DNA of 64,000 nucleotides, taken from contig NZ_PGFA01000001.1 in the NCBI RefSeq assembly GCF_002797555.1, positions 2,046,001 through 2,110,000 on the forward strand, written 5' to 3'. The notes under the pieces were generated by a model. The model made no database searches. It was not told the DNA's origin and saw only the letters and a program-made list of their open reading frames with translations. Made by a program: the position numbers and the translations under genes. Below, in pieces: positions 43,455-52,560 of the stretch. This DNA comes from Hymenobacter chitinivorans DSM 11115 (GTDB taxonomy: Bacteria; Bacteroidota; Bacteroidia; Cytophagales; Hymenobacteraceae). Numbering within the stretch: the first letter of the stretch is position 1; each line of letters begins with the position of its first letter.

Positions 43455-43925
43455 CTAGCGGCTGCCTTTCTGCTGGGTAATCCAGTTTTTGGCCGACAGG
43501 ATTTCGCTGTGCTGCTGCTCGATGACGGTACGGGCCTGAACCGGAATTTCCTGCGACTTCAGGGCCGTTTCGTAGGCCGAGAGCGCCGTGGCGTCGCCGG
43601 TTTCGCACTCGCCCAGAATGGCCGAGTCGTCCTGGCCCGTAATGGCCGACTTGATGTTAATCCAGCCGCGGTGCACGGCGGCGGCGGCATCGGCTACCAC
43701 GCCCTCGATGGTGTTGCCATCCTGGGGGTTGATGCCAATCTGCTGGGCCTGCTGGGTGAGCTGCGACACGAACTGGGCCCGCTGCTGGCTCAGCTCGCTC
43801 AGCTTCGACTTCAAATCGGGGCTGCTCACGCCTTCGGCGGCTTCCTGGTAGCCTTTGGCGGCCGTTTTGTTGATTTCTACGAGGTCGTTATACGCGCGGG
43901 CGGTTTCTCCGGTGATAGTTGCCAT
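43455..43925 (-). CDS. PA2169-family four-helix-bundle protein (DUF2383)
   Basis: The 156-residue protein is almost fully helical and matches DUF2383/PA2169: TARAYNDLVEINKTAAKGYQEAAEG, KLSELSQQRAQFVSQLTQQA, GVVADAAAAVHRGWINIKSAI, AILGECETGDATALSAYETAL and ARTVIEQQHSEILSAKNWI. The second-half EC/ET pattern and the final ..H..I...K...L helix recall ferritin-like bundles. No metal site is certain. Members are common in soil Bacteroidota and may be stress-linked. Confidence 0.9.
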   Translation of the reverse strand: MATITGETARAYNDLVEINKTAAKGYQEAAEGVSSPDLKSKLSELSQQRAQFVSQLTQQAQQIGINPQDGNTIEGVVADAAAAVHRGWINIKSAITGQDDSAILGECETGDATALSAYETALKSQEIPVQARTVIEQQHSEILSAKNWITQQKGSR

Positions 43926-44081
43926 AAGACAAGAAAAGTTTAGGTGGAAATAAGAGTTCAGAAGGCCAGCCCCGGGGGGCCGACTGCACTTTTATACCCT
44001 GAGCCGGACAGTAGGGTTGCCAAAAAGATGTTATAAAATTTAGGTGGGGTTGATTGATACCAAGACCCATAGGCCAAAAAA

Positions 44082-44109
44082 TACCCCGCCGACCAAGGCC
44101 AGCGGGGTA
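44082..44109 (-). terminator. Terminator of the AI-2E transporter gene
   Basis: Stem TACCCCGC / GCGGGGTA with a 12-nt loop, 25 bp beyond the stop at 44135; a T-rich run follows on the minus strand. Confidence 0.7.
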
Positions 44110-44134
44110 GGCAATAGCGCCAAAAAAGCGTGGG

Positions 44135-45328
44135 TTAGTTGGCCGTATTGGGCTTGCGGCCCAGCAGCCGGTCCCACCAGCTGAGCTCCTTGTTTTTGTC
44201 TTTGTCGGGCTTGGTGGAGTCTTCACCCTCGGCCGTGTCGCCGAGCAAAAAGCCCCAGGGCTCGGTGGCTTTGTTGGCGTCGAGCACCACCTTGATAACG
44301 GCCATAATCGGGATGCTCAGAATCATGCCCGGCGTGCCCCACAGCTCGTTGCCCAGAATCAGGGCAAGGATGGCGGCCAGCGGGTTGATGCTCACCTGGG
44401 AGCCGGTAATCATGGGCGTAATGAAGTTGCCTTCCAGAAACTGCACGAAGACAAACACGCCAATAACGCCGGCCGCGTGCAATGGGGAGCCGGTTTCGAC
44501 CAGGGTAATAATGGCCGGAATAGTGGCCCCAATCATAATGCCGATGTAGGGAATGACGGCCAGCACCGAGGCGAAAATGGCGAAGAAGATGGCAAACTTC
44601 ACGCCCAGGGCCAGCAGCCCGATGCCGTTGAGCACGGCCACGATGACAATAACCTTGAGCAAACCCGAAATGTAGGCCTGCACCACGGTCTGGATGTTGT
44701 CCACGGTGTGCAGCACCACGGTGCGCTTGTCGGGGGCCACGAAGCGGAACATGAACTGCCGCAGATGGTCCCGGTAGAGCAGCAAGCAGAAGATGTAAAT
44801 CAGCACCTGGGCCAGGTTGCTCAACGCCGAAGTCGTCGTGTTCAGCGTGGTGCCCAGGTAGGTGCCGCCCGACTTTTTGAGGGCCTTCACCGTCGACTCC
44901 TTGACTTCCTCAATGCTCATCGGCTTGTAGCCAAACCGCTGGTGGGCCCACTCCTGGGCCTGGTTGAAGAACTCCATGGTCTTGGTCTGCAGCTTGGGAA
45001 TCTCGTCCTTGAACTGGGTGAGCTGGGAGCCAAAGGCCAGCACGATGCCGGCAAAAATGACGATGAGCAGCAGCAGGCACAGAATAATGGCCCAGATGCG
45101 CCCCAGGCCCTTGGCTTCGAGCCAGCGGCAGATGGGCAGCAGCAGCAGGGTAAAGACCCCGGCAAAGGCCAGGGGCAGCAGCACGTCGTCCAGCACTCTG
45201 AGGGCATACACCAGCAGCACCCCGGCCAGCAGGATGAAGGTAAACTGAACAATCGGGCGCTGCTGTACCTCGGGCTGGGGCTTATGACCGGAAGGCGGCA
45301 AATGATGTTGGGTAGCGGGAGGGAGCAT
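44135..45328 (-). CDS. AI-2E family transporter (membrane permease)
   Basis: The 397-residue protein has the AI-2E (UPF0118/PerM) architecture. Two N-terminal helices with a PLAFAGVFTLLLLPICRWLEAKG loop are followed by a long coiled periplasmic-type segment (about 100-165; LTQFKDEIPKLQTKTMEFFN) and six C-terminal helices including VIPYIGIMIGATIPAIITL and GNELWGTPGMILSIPIMAVIKV. The Lys/Asp-rich tail GEDSTKPDKDKNKELSWWDRL is cytoplasmic. The family exports small molecules or ions; substrate unknown. It is divergent from parE with about 200 bp between. Confidence 0.92.
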   Translation of the reverse strand: MLPPATQHHLPPSGHKPQPEVQQRPIVQFTFILLAGVLLVYALRVLDDVLLPLAFAGVFTLLLLPICRWLEAKGLGRIWAIILCLLLLIVIFAGIVLAFGSQLTQFKDEIPKLQTKTMEFFNQAQEWAHQRFGYKPMSIEEVKESTVKALKKSGGTYLGTTLNTTTSALSNLAQVLIYIFCLLLYRDHLRQFMFRFVAPDKRTVVLHTVDNIQTVVQAYISGLLKVIVIVAVLNGIGLLALGVKFAIFFAIFASVLAVIPYIGIMIGATIPAIITLVETGSPLHAAGVIGVFVFVQFLEGNFITPMITGSQVSINPLAAILALILGNELWGTPGMILSIPIMAVIKVVLDANKATEPWGFLLGDTAEGEDSTKPDKDKNKELSWWDRLLGRKPNTAN

Positions 45329-45524
45329 GTTGCTAATTAAATTGGAAGGGCGAGAGAGGGGTAAAGACGGGCTTGCAGGGCGTTTGTTCAGTTTTTGGGT
45401 GAACCTTACCCGGCGGTTTTAGGTTGTGAAGAACGTTTTTGCTAACTTTAGTAGCGAAAACAAGACGCGGAAAACCTCGATTTTCTGCGTTATTTTACCT
45501 CAAATTTGATTTGCGAAAAGTACA

Positions 45525-47450
45525 ATGGCTGACGAAGAACTACCCATCGCCGCAATTCCCGACCACGGCTACACCGAGGACAGCATCCGCTCTCTGGACT
45601 GGCGCGAGCATATCCGGCTGCGGCCCGGCATGTACATCGGTAAGCTCGGCGACGGTTCCGCTTACGACGATGGCATCTACGTGTTGGTAAAAGAAGTTAT
45701 CGACAACTCCATCGACGAGCACGTGATGGGCCACGGCCGCACCATCGACATCAAGATTTCCGATAGCCGGGTGCAGGTGCGCGACTACGGCCGCGGCATT
45801 CCGCTGGGCAAAGTAGTGGATGTGGTCAGTAAGATTAATACGGGCGGCAAATATGACTCGAAAGTCTTCCAGAAGTCTGTAGGCTTAAACGGGGTCGGTA
45901 CCAAAGCGGTTAACGCCCTGAGCAACTACTTCCTGGTGCAGAGCGTGCGCGAGGGCCAGATGAAGTCGGCCGAATTTGAGCGCGGCATCCTCAAGCAGGA
46001 CCCCAAGCCGGTCAAAACCAGCCAGCGCAACGGCACGCTGATGGTGTTCCAGCCCGACGACTCCATTTTCAAGAACTACCGCTTCATCCCGGAGTACCTC
46101 GAAAACCAGATCTGGAACTACGTCTACCTCAACGCGGGGCTGACCATCAACTTCAACGGCCAGAAGTACTACTCCGAAAACGGCCTGCTCGACCTGCTTT
46201 CCCGCAAAGCCGACGCCGAGACGGTCCGCTACCCCATCATCCACCTCAAGGGCCCCGACATTGAGGTGGCCATGACCCACGGCAACGACTACGGCGAGGA
46301 ATACTACTCCTTCGTCAACGGGCAGTATACCACCCAGGGCGGTACCCACCTGGCCGCCTTCCGGGAGGCCGTGGTCAAGACCGTGCGGGAACACTACAAG
46401 AAGGAGTACGACGCGGCCGACATCCGGGCCAGCATCGTGGCCGCCATTTCGGTGCGGGTGCAGGAGCCCGTGTTCGAATCCCAGACCAAAACCAAGCTGG
46501 GTTCCATTAACATGGGCGAGGACGGGCCCACCGTGCGGGGCTACATCCTGGACTTCCTCAAGGAGCACCTCGACAACTACCTGCACAAGAACCCGGCCGT
46601 GGCCGAGGCCCTCAAGAAGCGCATCGAGCAGAGCGAGCGGGAGCGCAAGGACATGGCCGGGGTGAAAAAGCTGGCCAACCAGCGCGCCAAGAAAGCTAAC
46701 CTCCACAACCGCAAGCTGCGCGACTGCCGCTTCCACCTCGGCGAGGGCAAGCAGGAAGCCGAAGCCCTGACCACGCTCTTCATCACCGAGGGCGACTCGG
46801 CCTCGGGCTCCATTACCAAAAGCCGCAACGTGGAAACCGAAGCCGTCTTCAGCCTGCGCGGCAAGCCCCTGAACTGCTTCGGGCTCAAGAAGAAAATCGT
46901 CTACGAAAACGAGGAGCTCAACCTGCTCCAGCACGCCCTCAACATCGAGGAAGGCATCGAGGGGCTGCGCTACAACCGCGTCGTTATTGCCACCGACGCC
47001 GACGTGGACGGCATGCACATCCGCCTGCTGCTGCTGACCTTCTTTTTGCAGTTCTTCCCCGACCTCGTGCGCAACGGCCACGTCTTTATCCTGGAAACCC
47101 CGCTCTTCCGGGTGCGCAACAAGAAGACCACCATCTACTGCTACAACGAGCAGGAAAAGCAGGAGGCCATGCGCAAGCTGGGCCGCAACCCCGAAATCAC
47201 CCGCTTTAAGGGCCTGGGCGAAATCAGCCCCGACGAGTTCGGCAAGTTCATCGGCGACAACATCAAGCTGGAGCCCGTCATTCTGCAGTCCGACCGCTCG
47301 ATTCAGCAGGTGCTCACCTACTACATGGGCAAGAACACCCCCGCCCGCCAGGAATTCATCATCGACAACCTGCGCCTGGAGAAAGACCTGGTAACCTCCG
47401 ACGTGCTGCCCGTGAGCGAAGTAGCCGAGGAAGACCTGGCCTTCGCCTAA
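45525..47450 (+). CDS. parE: DNA topoisomerase IV subunit B / type IIA topoisomerase ATPase subunit
   Basis: ParE forms the ATPase and Toprim part of the chromosome-decatenating topoisomerase IV. The 641-residue protein has the GHKL ATPase ([53 protein letters not shown]), transducer, and the Toprim region [10 protein letters not shown] and [19 protein letters not shown] with metal-binding acids. [22 protein letters not shown] is the typical Bacteroidota N-terminus. The cleavage subunit is encoded 9.7 kb downstream at 57181, not adjacent. A weak TAACTTTA box sits at 45443. A terminator follows at 47474. Confidence 0.93.
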   Translation: MADEELPIAAIPDHGYTEDSIRSLDWREHIRLRPGMYIGKLGDGSAYDDGIYVLVKEVIDNSIDEHVMGHGRTIDIKISDSRVQVRDYGRGIPLGKVVDVVSKINTGGKYDSKVFQKSVGLNGVGTKAVNALSNYFLVQSVREGQMKSAEFERGILKQDPKPVKTSQRNGTLMVFQPDDSIFKNYRFIPEYLENQIWNYVYLNAGLTINFNGQKYYSENGLLDLLSRKADAETVRYPIIHLKGPDIEVAMTHGNDYGEEYYSFVNGQYTTQGGTHLAAFREAVVKTVREHYKKEYDAADIRASIVAAISVRVQEPVFESQTKTKLGSINMGEDGPTVRGYILDFLKEHLDNYLHKNPAVAEALKKRIEQSERERKDMAGVKKLANQRAKKANLHNRKLRDCRFHLGEGKQEAEALTTLFITEGDSASGSITKSRNVETEAVFSLRGKPLNCFGLKKKIVYENEELNLLQHALNIEEGIEGLRYNRVVIATDADVDGMHIRLLLLTFFLQFFPDLVRNGHVFILETPLFRVRNKKTTIYCYNEQEKQEAMRKLGRNPEITRFKGLGEISPDEFGKFIGDNIKLEPVILQSDRSIQQVLTYYMGKNTPARQEFIIDNLRLEKDLVTSDVLPVSEVAEEDLAFA

Positions 47451-47473
47451 CCGCCGCCTTATGCTGGTATTCC

Positions 47474-47509
47474 AACCGCCCCCGTGCCCTCCGGCGCGGG
47501 GGCGGTTTT
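47474..47509 (+). terminator. Rho-independent terminator of parE
   Basis: Stem AACCGCCCCCG / CGGGGGCGGTT with TTTT, 24 bp after the parE stop. It separates parE from downstream genes, showing parE and parC are not one transcript. Confidence 0.85.
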
Positions 47510-47537
47510 GTGTAAAGCCCTGAACTCTGTACTAGGG

Positions 47538-47568
47538 TTGAATAATGCCCGGAAAGAAAATAGTTTTG
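47538..47568 (+). promoter_or_regulatory. Promoter of the NHL-repeat gene (TTG-N20-TAGTTTTG)
   Basis: TTG 47538-47540, a 20-bp spacer and TAGTTTTG 47561-47568 form a full Bacteroidota consensus promoter, 54 bp before ATG 47622. Confidence 0.72.
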
Positions 47569-47621
47569 CGGCTATACTGCGCGGTGCAGCGCGCAGGACT
47601 CTACCCGTTTTCCCGTCCGCT

Positions 47622-49406
47622 ATGAAACACACGTTTACCGCGCTTTTCCTCTTGTTATTGGCCGCCCCGGCCGCCCTGGCCCAGTCGGTGGGCGTGGGTA
47701 CCAACACGCCAGACCCCTCGGCGGCCCTCGACGTGAAGTCCAGCAGCCAGGGCCTGCTCACGCCCCGCCTCACGGCGGCCCAGCGCGGGGCCATCAGCAA
47801 CCCGGCCAAGGGCCTGCTCGTGTACCAGACCGACGGCACGCCCGGCTACTACTACTTCAGCGGCAGCAACTGGGTCAACCTGACCACCAACGCGGCCCCC
47901 GACGCGGCCGGCAACCTGCCCCTGCCGCTGACCTACGCCACCTCGACCACCCTGGCCGGGAGCAGCCAGGGCTTCGTCGATGGTCCCGTGGCCACGGCCA
48001 AGTTTGACAACCCCACCGGCATTACCGTGGACGCCCGCGGGGTGGTCTACGTGTCCGACACCGACAACCACGCCATTCGCCTGATCAGCCCCGCCGGTAT
48101 CGTCAGCACCCTGGCCGGCAACGGCAGCGCCGGCAACGTGGACGCCACCGGCGCGGCCGCCCGCTTTAGCTCGCCCGTGGGCATTGCCGTCGATGCCCAG
48201 GGCACGGTGTACGTGGCCGACCAGAACAACCATAAAATCAGGATGATAACCCCCGGCGGGGTGGTAAGTACCCTGGCCGGCACGGGCACGGCCGGGGCCG
48301 CCGACGGCCCGGCCGCCAGCGCCCAGTTCAGCAGCCCGTCGGGCGTGGCGGTGGCGCCCGACGGCACGGTGTACGTGGCCGACAAGGGCAACCACAAAAT
48401 CCGCCAGATCCGCAACGGGCAGGTCACGACCCTGGCCGGGACGGGCACCGCGGGCCGCGTGGATGGCGCCCCAGGCACGGCCCAGTTCAACCAGCCCACC
48501 GGCATTGCCCTCGACGGCGGCGGCACCCTCTATATCGCCGACCAGGGCTCCTTTACCGTCCGCATCCTTCGCGGTGGGCAGGTAGCCACGCTGGCCGGCT
48601 CCGGCCTGAACGGCGACCTGGATGGCCCGGCCGGCTCGGCCCGCTTTAGAAGCCCCACGGGCGTAGCCGTCGATGCCCGGGGCAACGTGTACGTGGCCGA
48701 CATGCTCAACCAAAAAATCCGCCTGATCAGCCCCGACGGGCAGGTGTCCACGTTTGCGGGCTCCGGGGGGGCCGGGGCCACGAACGGCACCGGGCCCCAA
48801 ATTACCTTTTACCTACCCTTCAGCGTGGCCGTCGATGCCCGGGGCACGGTGTACGTGGCCGAGGACGGCACCTTCATCCTGCGCCGTATCGGCGGGCCCT
48901 ACTACGAGCTGCCCACCGCATCCTCCGTGCCCACCCTGAGTGTGAGCGGCCAAACGCTCAGCCTCAGCGGCAGCAACAGCGTGACCCTGCCCGCCGGGGC
49001 CGACAACCTGGGCAACCACACCGCCACCACCACCGTGCGGCTCAACAACAACTGGCTCAGCAACGACGGCGGTAACGAGGGGGTGCGCATCGCCAACAAC
49101 GGCAACGTTGGCATCGGCACGGCCACGCCCCTGCGCAAGCTCGACGTGAACGGCACCGTCCGCCAAAGCGTCTTTTCCAACCCCCTGACCCTGAACGCCG
49201 GCGTCAACGGCCACTTCACCTGGTTTCACAATATGGGCTACAAGCCCACGCTGATGATTTCGGTGGACCAGTCCGGCGGGGGCGGGGGCGAGTTCATCTC
49301 CGTCAGCTACGACAACATCGACAACAACTCCACCGACATCTGGGTCCGCAACGCCCAGGGCAGCGGCCAGGCCACCTTCACCCTCCGCTGGATCGTGGTG
49401 GATTAG
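47622..49406 (+). CDS. Secreted NHL-repeat beta-propeller protein
   Basis: The 594-residue protein starts [20 protein letters not shown] (signal peptide, cleaved after ALAQ). After [20 protein letters not shown], a phage-tail-fibre-like module, come six NHL blades (about 110-420). Each blade has a 'GxAxFxxPxGIAVDxxGTVYVADxxNHxIR' type and a 'STLAGTGxAGxxDG' type segment. The C-terminal part (about 470-594) repeats [20 protein letters not shown], then a beta-rich end ([19 protein letters not shown]). No T9SS sorting domain is visible, so release or surface display may use another route. The GNVGIGTxTPxxxLDVNG motif is common to Bacteroidota adhesin-like proteins. A MITE-like element follows the stop. 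Confidence 0.85.
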   Translation: MKHTFTALFLLLLAAPAALAQSVGVGTNTPDPSAALDVKSSSQGLLTPRLTAAQRGAISNPAKGLLVYQTDGTPGYYYFSGSNWVNLTTNAAPDAAGNLPLPLTYATSTTLAGSSQGFVDGPVATAKFDNPTGITVDARGVVYVSDTDNHAIRLISPAGIVSTLAGNGSAGNVDATGAAARFSSPVGIAVDAQGTVYVADQNNHKIRMITPGGVVSTLAGTGTAGAADGPAASAQFSSPSGVAVAPDGTVYVADKGNHKIRQIRNGQVTTLAGTGTAGRVDGAPGTAQFNQPTGIALDGGGTLYIADQGSFTVRILRGGQVATLAGSGLNGDLDGPAGSARFRSPTGVAVDARGNVYVADMLNQKIRLISPDGQVSTFAGSGGAGATNGTGPQITFYLPFSVAVDARGTVYVAEDGTFILRRIGGPYYELPTASSVPTLSVSGQTLSLSGSNSVTLPAGADNLGNHTATTTVRLNNNWLSNDGGNEGVRIANNGNVGIGTATPLRKLDVNGTVRQSVFSNPLTLNAGVNGHFTWFHNMGYKPTLMISVDQSGGGGGEFISVSYDNIDNNSTDIWVRNAQGSGQATFTLRWIVVD

Positions 49407-49432
49407 GTGGTAGTGGTTAGTTGTCAGGTGGT

Positions 49433-49630
49433 AGTTGTCAGTTGTCAGACCTATCATCCTGAGCTTGCGAAGGACCTTCCTCACCTGAGTGACACGCTTA
49501 ATTAATTGTAAAAAGCCCTTTACCGCACTCGTGGTAAAGGGCTTTTGCGCGTTGGGACTGCCTGCAGTGGGGTAGGTGAGGAAGGTCCTTCGGCTGCGCC
49601 TCAGGAGGACAGGTCTACCAACGACCAACG
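49433..49630. mobile_element. MITE-like inverted repeat element, about 200 bp
   Basis: The arms at about 49433-49486 and 49574-49630 are imperfect complements. The matching stretches include AGACCTrTCmTCCTGAG and GAAGGACCTTCCTCACCT, the TCATCCTGAGC..GCGAAGGACCT repeat widespread in Bacteroidota genomes. The outer ends carry TTGTCAGTTGTCAG-type short repeats (TTGGTCGTTGG on the other side). The centre (49510-49547) is a hairpin AAAAAGCCCTTTACC / GGTAAAGGGCTTTT that can end the NHL transcript. There is no coding capacity. Confidence 0.75.
49510..49547. terminator. Central hairpin of the 49.5-kb element, probable terminator
   Basis: A 14-bp stem (AAAAGCCCTTTACC and complement) with a loop of about 8 nt and A/T tracts on both sides. 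It is the nearest terminator to the NHL gene stop at 49406. Confidence 0.75.
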
Positions 49631-49650
49631 GACACCTCTCACTCCTCAAG

Positions 49651-49688
49651 CACGCGGCCCCGCCCGAAGCTTCGGGCGGGGCCGCGTG
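49651..49688. terminator. 38-bp perfect palindrome
   Basis: CACGCGGCCCCGCCCGAAG and its complement meet at an AAGCTT centre with no loop. It lies 30 bp beyond the stop at 49719 of the minus-strand hypothetical gene and could terminate it. No T tract is present. Confidence 0.6.
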
Positions 49689-49718
49689 GTAACAGGCGCA
49701 CCGGTCGTCGGCAGGGCC

Positions 49719-50411
49719 TTAGGCGGCGGGTTTGGCGGGCACTCTGGCTTCCGTGGCCGGGGCGTCGTAAATCACGTAGTCCTGGTGCTTGCTCACGTCG
49801 GTTTGCACGAAGGCGGCTTTGCCCGCTTCGCAAAGGGCCACCAGCTCGTCGTAGAGGGTGTTGCCGGCCGAGAGGCGCTGCTGGGTAGCCCCGCCGGCCC
49901 CCGATTCGGCGTCGTGCTGCTCGCCCACGGTCGTGAGCAGGGCGGCATTTTCGGCTTCGAGCTGGCTCAGGTCGGTGGCGGTGAGGCCCTTGGCGGCGTA
50001 GGTGCCCAGGGTGGCCCGGCCCACGCGCACCACCCGCACCAGGCCCAGGTACAGGTCGCCGTCGGAGGCCGAGTTCAGCCCGCTGCTGCCGAAAGCCTTG
50101 TACTGCGGCGTCCGGTCGTTGTGCACCAGGTTCACCATGCCCATAATGCGCTGCATGGTGCCCAGGGCGGCGGTGCGGGCGGCCTCCTTGGCCAGGGTAG
50201 CGGTTGCGGCCCGCTGCACGCCCTCAGTTTCGGTGGGCAGGGCCACGAAGGCCGCCGTCAGGGCCTGTAGCGCGTCGAGGCGGGCCGGCGTCACGGCGTA
50301 GCGGGCCAGGGCCGCCACGTCGCGGCGCAGGTAGCCCAGCTTCTCGTTGGCGGTACTCACCAAATCGGGCTGGGACATATTGTAATGGGCAATTTCTGCT
50401 TTCTTTTTCAT
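49719..50411 (-). CDS. Hypothetical helical protein, 230 aa
   Basis: The protein starts MKKKAEIAHYNMSQPDLVST and is nearly all helix: LGYLRRDVAALARYAVTPARLDALQAL, QRAATATLAKEAARTAALGTMQRIMGMV, then a DLYLGLVRVVRVGRATLG segment and LEAENAALLTTVGEQHDAES. No signal peptide or membrane helix is seen. The Ala-rich helices may form a bundle or coiled coil. It stands alone between a palindrome and a large gap. I do not recognise a family; Bacteroidota contain similar unnamed helical proteins. Confidence 0.6.
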   Translation of the reverse strand: MKKKAEIAHYNMSQPDLVSTANEKLGYLRRDVAALARYAVTPARLDALQALTAAFVALPTETEGVQRAATATLAKEAARTAALGTMQRIMGMVNLVHNDRTPQYKAFGSSGLNSASDGDLYLGLVRVVRVGRATLGTYAAKGLTATDLSQLEAENAALLTTVGEQHDAESGAGGATQQRLSAGNTLYDELVALCEAGKAAFVQTDVSKHQDYVIYDAPATEARVPAKPAA

Positions 50412-50910
50412 GGATAAGTAAAAGAGGATAAAACCATAGCTGCCAGCCCGGTGCGCTCCGCCAGCGGCCCCTTAAGCTGCACAATAAACCAGAGCTTTGC
50501 AACTACCCGATTTCCTGCCGCCGTGCCCGCCCGCAACCTAGCCGCGAGGCTCCGGAACCTCGGCTGCAGCCTCCCAAACCCACGCGTGCCCCTTCGAAGC
50601 CGCTGCCCCTGCCTCCGCAGCTTCGGCGGCGGCTTTCGAAGTCTTTCCAAGTACCTATGAAACCTCGGCGCGAGCGTATGAAACGTCAGCGCGTGCATTT
50701 ATTCAAGCTAAAAAGCGCCTTGGTAGGGCGTAGAAAGGGTTTTGAACGAAAAAGGAAGGAAGTGGCTCAGTAGCGGACAGCCACGGCACGAATGCCGCTG
50801 CTACTACCCGCCACCGCACGGGCCGACCCCGCAATGCGGCTGCAACCCCAGGGCCAGGTCGGCTACGTGGCGGCGGTACTAAAGTGGGGGGCGGTACGTC
50901 GGTAGCCAGC
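50412..50910. other. Intergenic region with a 21-bp tandem repeat, about 500 bp
   Basis: No convincing gene. It contains an imperfect hairpin at 50592-50641 (arms CTTCGAAGCCGCTGCC / GGCGGCGGCTTTCGAAG) and two tandem 21-bp units starting TATGAAACCTCGGCGCGAG (50656-50676, 50677-50697). An open minus-strand frame (50408-50698) is Arg/Pro-rich and probably not coding. Confidence 0.5.
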
Positions 50911-52029
50911 TTAGAAATCCAGGTCGTCGGGCTCGCCCAGGGCGCGGCGGCCTTCCCGGATGATTTCCTGCTGCCAGTCGAAGTGGGTGGCGGCCCGCTT
51001 GCGGCGGCGGCGCTCCGCCACCGGGGCCTGGCGAATCCCGAGCTGCTCCCGCTGGCAGTACGCGTCGTAGACGTGGGGCAGGGCGGCGCGCACCTGGTCC
51101 AGGTAGTAGCGGTTGGAGGCCTCGATGATGCCCTGGCGCCAGTCGGCGTGGGCCTGAATCGGGACCAGACCGGGGCCGGCATCCTTGAGCCGTTCCAGGG
51201 CCACCTCCAGGTCAGTGTCGTCGTTGCCCTCCAGGCGCTCAGCCATTTGCAGCTTGGCTTCGAACTGCCGCAGGTTGACGGCCGGCTCGAAGCGGCGCAG
51301 CCACTCGCGGGCCAGGTCGTCGAATTCCGCGCCGTAGGTGGGCACGTGGGGCCGCGGGTCGGCGGCAGCGGCGGGCGGGGGCGGGTTGCGGCGGCGTTGC
51401 TCGGCGCGGGCCGCCATTTCGTAGTGCGCTTCCTGCTCGCCGCGCGGGTCGGGGAGCTGGCGCAGGTAGCCGGTACCCCGGTGCTGGTCCCAGAACTGGG
51501 TAAACTCCGTCAGGTCCTGCTGCTCGTCCCAGTCGGCGTCGCGCATGTGGGGGTAGCGGCGGTGCAGCCAGAAGTCGTGGGTCGGATTGCCCAGGTCCAG
51601 CGCGTCGGGCTCATCGCTCTCGGCCAGGAAGGCATCGAGCACGGCTACTTCGTCGTCGCTGATGGGCGAGAGCACCGGGCAGGCCTGAATATCGTCGTGC
51701 CAATCCTCGAAATTACTGGAGAGCTGGGCCCCGGGGACGGCTACCAGCCCGGCCCGCCACTGGCATTCGAGGTCGAAGAGCTTCTGGTGCTGAAGCAGCC
51801 AGAGGGCCTCGGCGGCGGCTTTGTCGTGTTGGTGGAGCAGGTATTCCAGGCTGGCCTCGTAGTTCTTGCCGTGGTGGTGCAGCTCGTGGAGCAGCTGGGC
51901 GTAGCTTTTCAGGCAGGACTCGTGAAACAGCGGATGGTAGCGCTGGAGCCATTCGTGCAGGCGCGGGTCGGCCAGGACTTCGTCTTCGGAGCGGGGGGTA
52001 GCAGGGGGCTGATTGGAGTCGGCGGACAT
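50911..52029 (-). CDS. Hypothetical protein, 372 aa
   Basis: From ATG 52029 the product begins MSADSNQPPATPRSEDEVLA. It is rich in Trp, His, Asp and Glu with helical segments: LHEWLQRYHPLFHESCLKSYAQLLHEL, EYLLHQHDKAAAEALWLLQ, an acidic central segment (VLDAFLAESDEPDALDLGN), a Pro-rich linker (PPPPAAAADPRP), FDDLAREWLRRFEPAVNLRQ, and a C-terminal QEIIREGRRALGEPDDLDF. No signal peptide or membrane segment. I do not recognise a domain. Length, composition and its clean codon use support a real cytoplasmic protein. Confidence 0.65.
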   Translation of the reverse strand: MSADSNQPPATPRSEDEVLADPRLHEWLQRYHPLFHESCLKSYAQLLHELHHHGKNYEASLEYLLHQHDKAAAEALWLLQHQKLFDLECQWRAGLVAVPGAQLSSNFEDWHDDIQACPVLSPISDDEVAVLDAFLAESDEPDALDLGNPTHDFWLHRRYPHMRDADWDEQQDLTEFTQFWDQHRGTGYLRQLPDPRGEQEAHYEMAARAEQRRRNPPPPAAAADPRPHVPTYGAEFDDLAREWLRRFEPAVNLRQFEAKLQMAERLEGNDDTDLEVALERLKDAGPGLVPIQAHADWRQGIIEASNRYYLDQVRAALPHVYDAYCQREQLGIRQAPVAERRRRKRAATHFDWQQEIIREGRRALGEPDDLDF

Positions 52030-52288
52030 AGCGTTACGGATAAGCGGGACTAGAATGGGGGCGGGTACTATAGCCGGAATATAGCGAATGGACAGCATAC
52101 TGGCCAGCCGTTGCGGCCCCGGCGGCCGGCCAGATTTCATCGACCGGCAGGGGAGGTTTCAACGCCAATTTTCCGGGGTTCGTCCAAACCCGCAACATCT
52201 TTATGCGATACCGCCGTATACCTGCAGCTTCGTTCTTTGTAGTACGTCCCGCGCGGTGCGGGGCCTTGCTCTTTCCTACCTCACACCT

Positions 52289-52486
52289 ATGGCTTCAACC
52301 CTACCTTCTTACGGCGCGGCCTCGTCCCGCCACTCCGACACTTCCACTGCCTCCCCCTGGCGCCAGCGGGCCATGGGCTGGCTCCTGCTCCTGGTGCTGC
52401 TGGGCCTGCTGGTAACCAGCCGCCACCTCAAAGCCGGGAACTCGCCGGAAAGCCGGTCAGCCTTTTCCTTGGGTTGGGGCAAATAG
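52289..52486 (+). CDS. Small single-pass membrane protein, 65 aa
   Basis: The frame from ATG 52289 gives MASTLPSYGAASSRHSDTST, then SPWRQRAMGWLLLLVLLGLLVTSRHL, one membrane helix, and a short tail KAGNSPESRSAFSLGWGK. No family is recognised. The gene is convergent to pirin and separated from it by a 60-bp perfect palindrome. Evidence for translation is only the ORF and placement. Confidence 0.5.
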   Translation: MASTLPSYGAASSRHSDTSTASPWRQRAMGWLLLLVLLGLLVTSRHLKAGNSPESRSAFSLGWGK

Positions 52487-52493
52487 CCCCGGA

Positions 52494-52553
52494 GGCCGAA
52501 CAGTAAACGAGCCGCCTTCAGCATGCTGAAGGCGGCTCGTTTACTGTTCGGCC
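52494..52553. terminator. 60-bp perfect palindrome between convergent genes
   Basis: Two 30-bp arms, from GGCCGAACAGTAAACGAGCC to a central GCATGC, are exact complements with no loop. It lies 8 bp from both flanking stop codons (52486 plus, 52561 minus). Folded RNA would be very stable and could terminate both transcripts. It has no true T tract. Confidence 0.7.
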
Positions 52554-52560
52554 CGGCTGA

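Noticed and set aside
50408..50698. 96-codon minus-strand frame
   Set aside because: Arg/Pro-rich reading of a hairpin and tandem repeat, extending over the start of the neighbouring gene.
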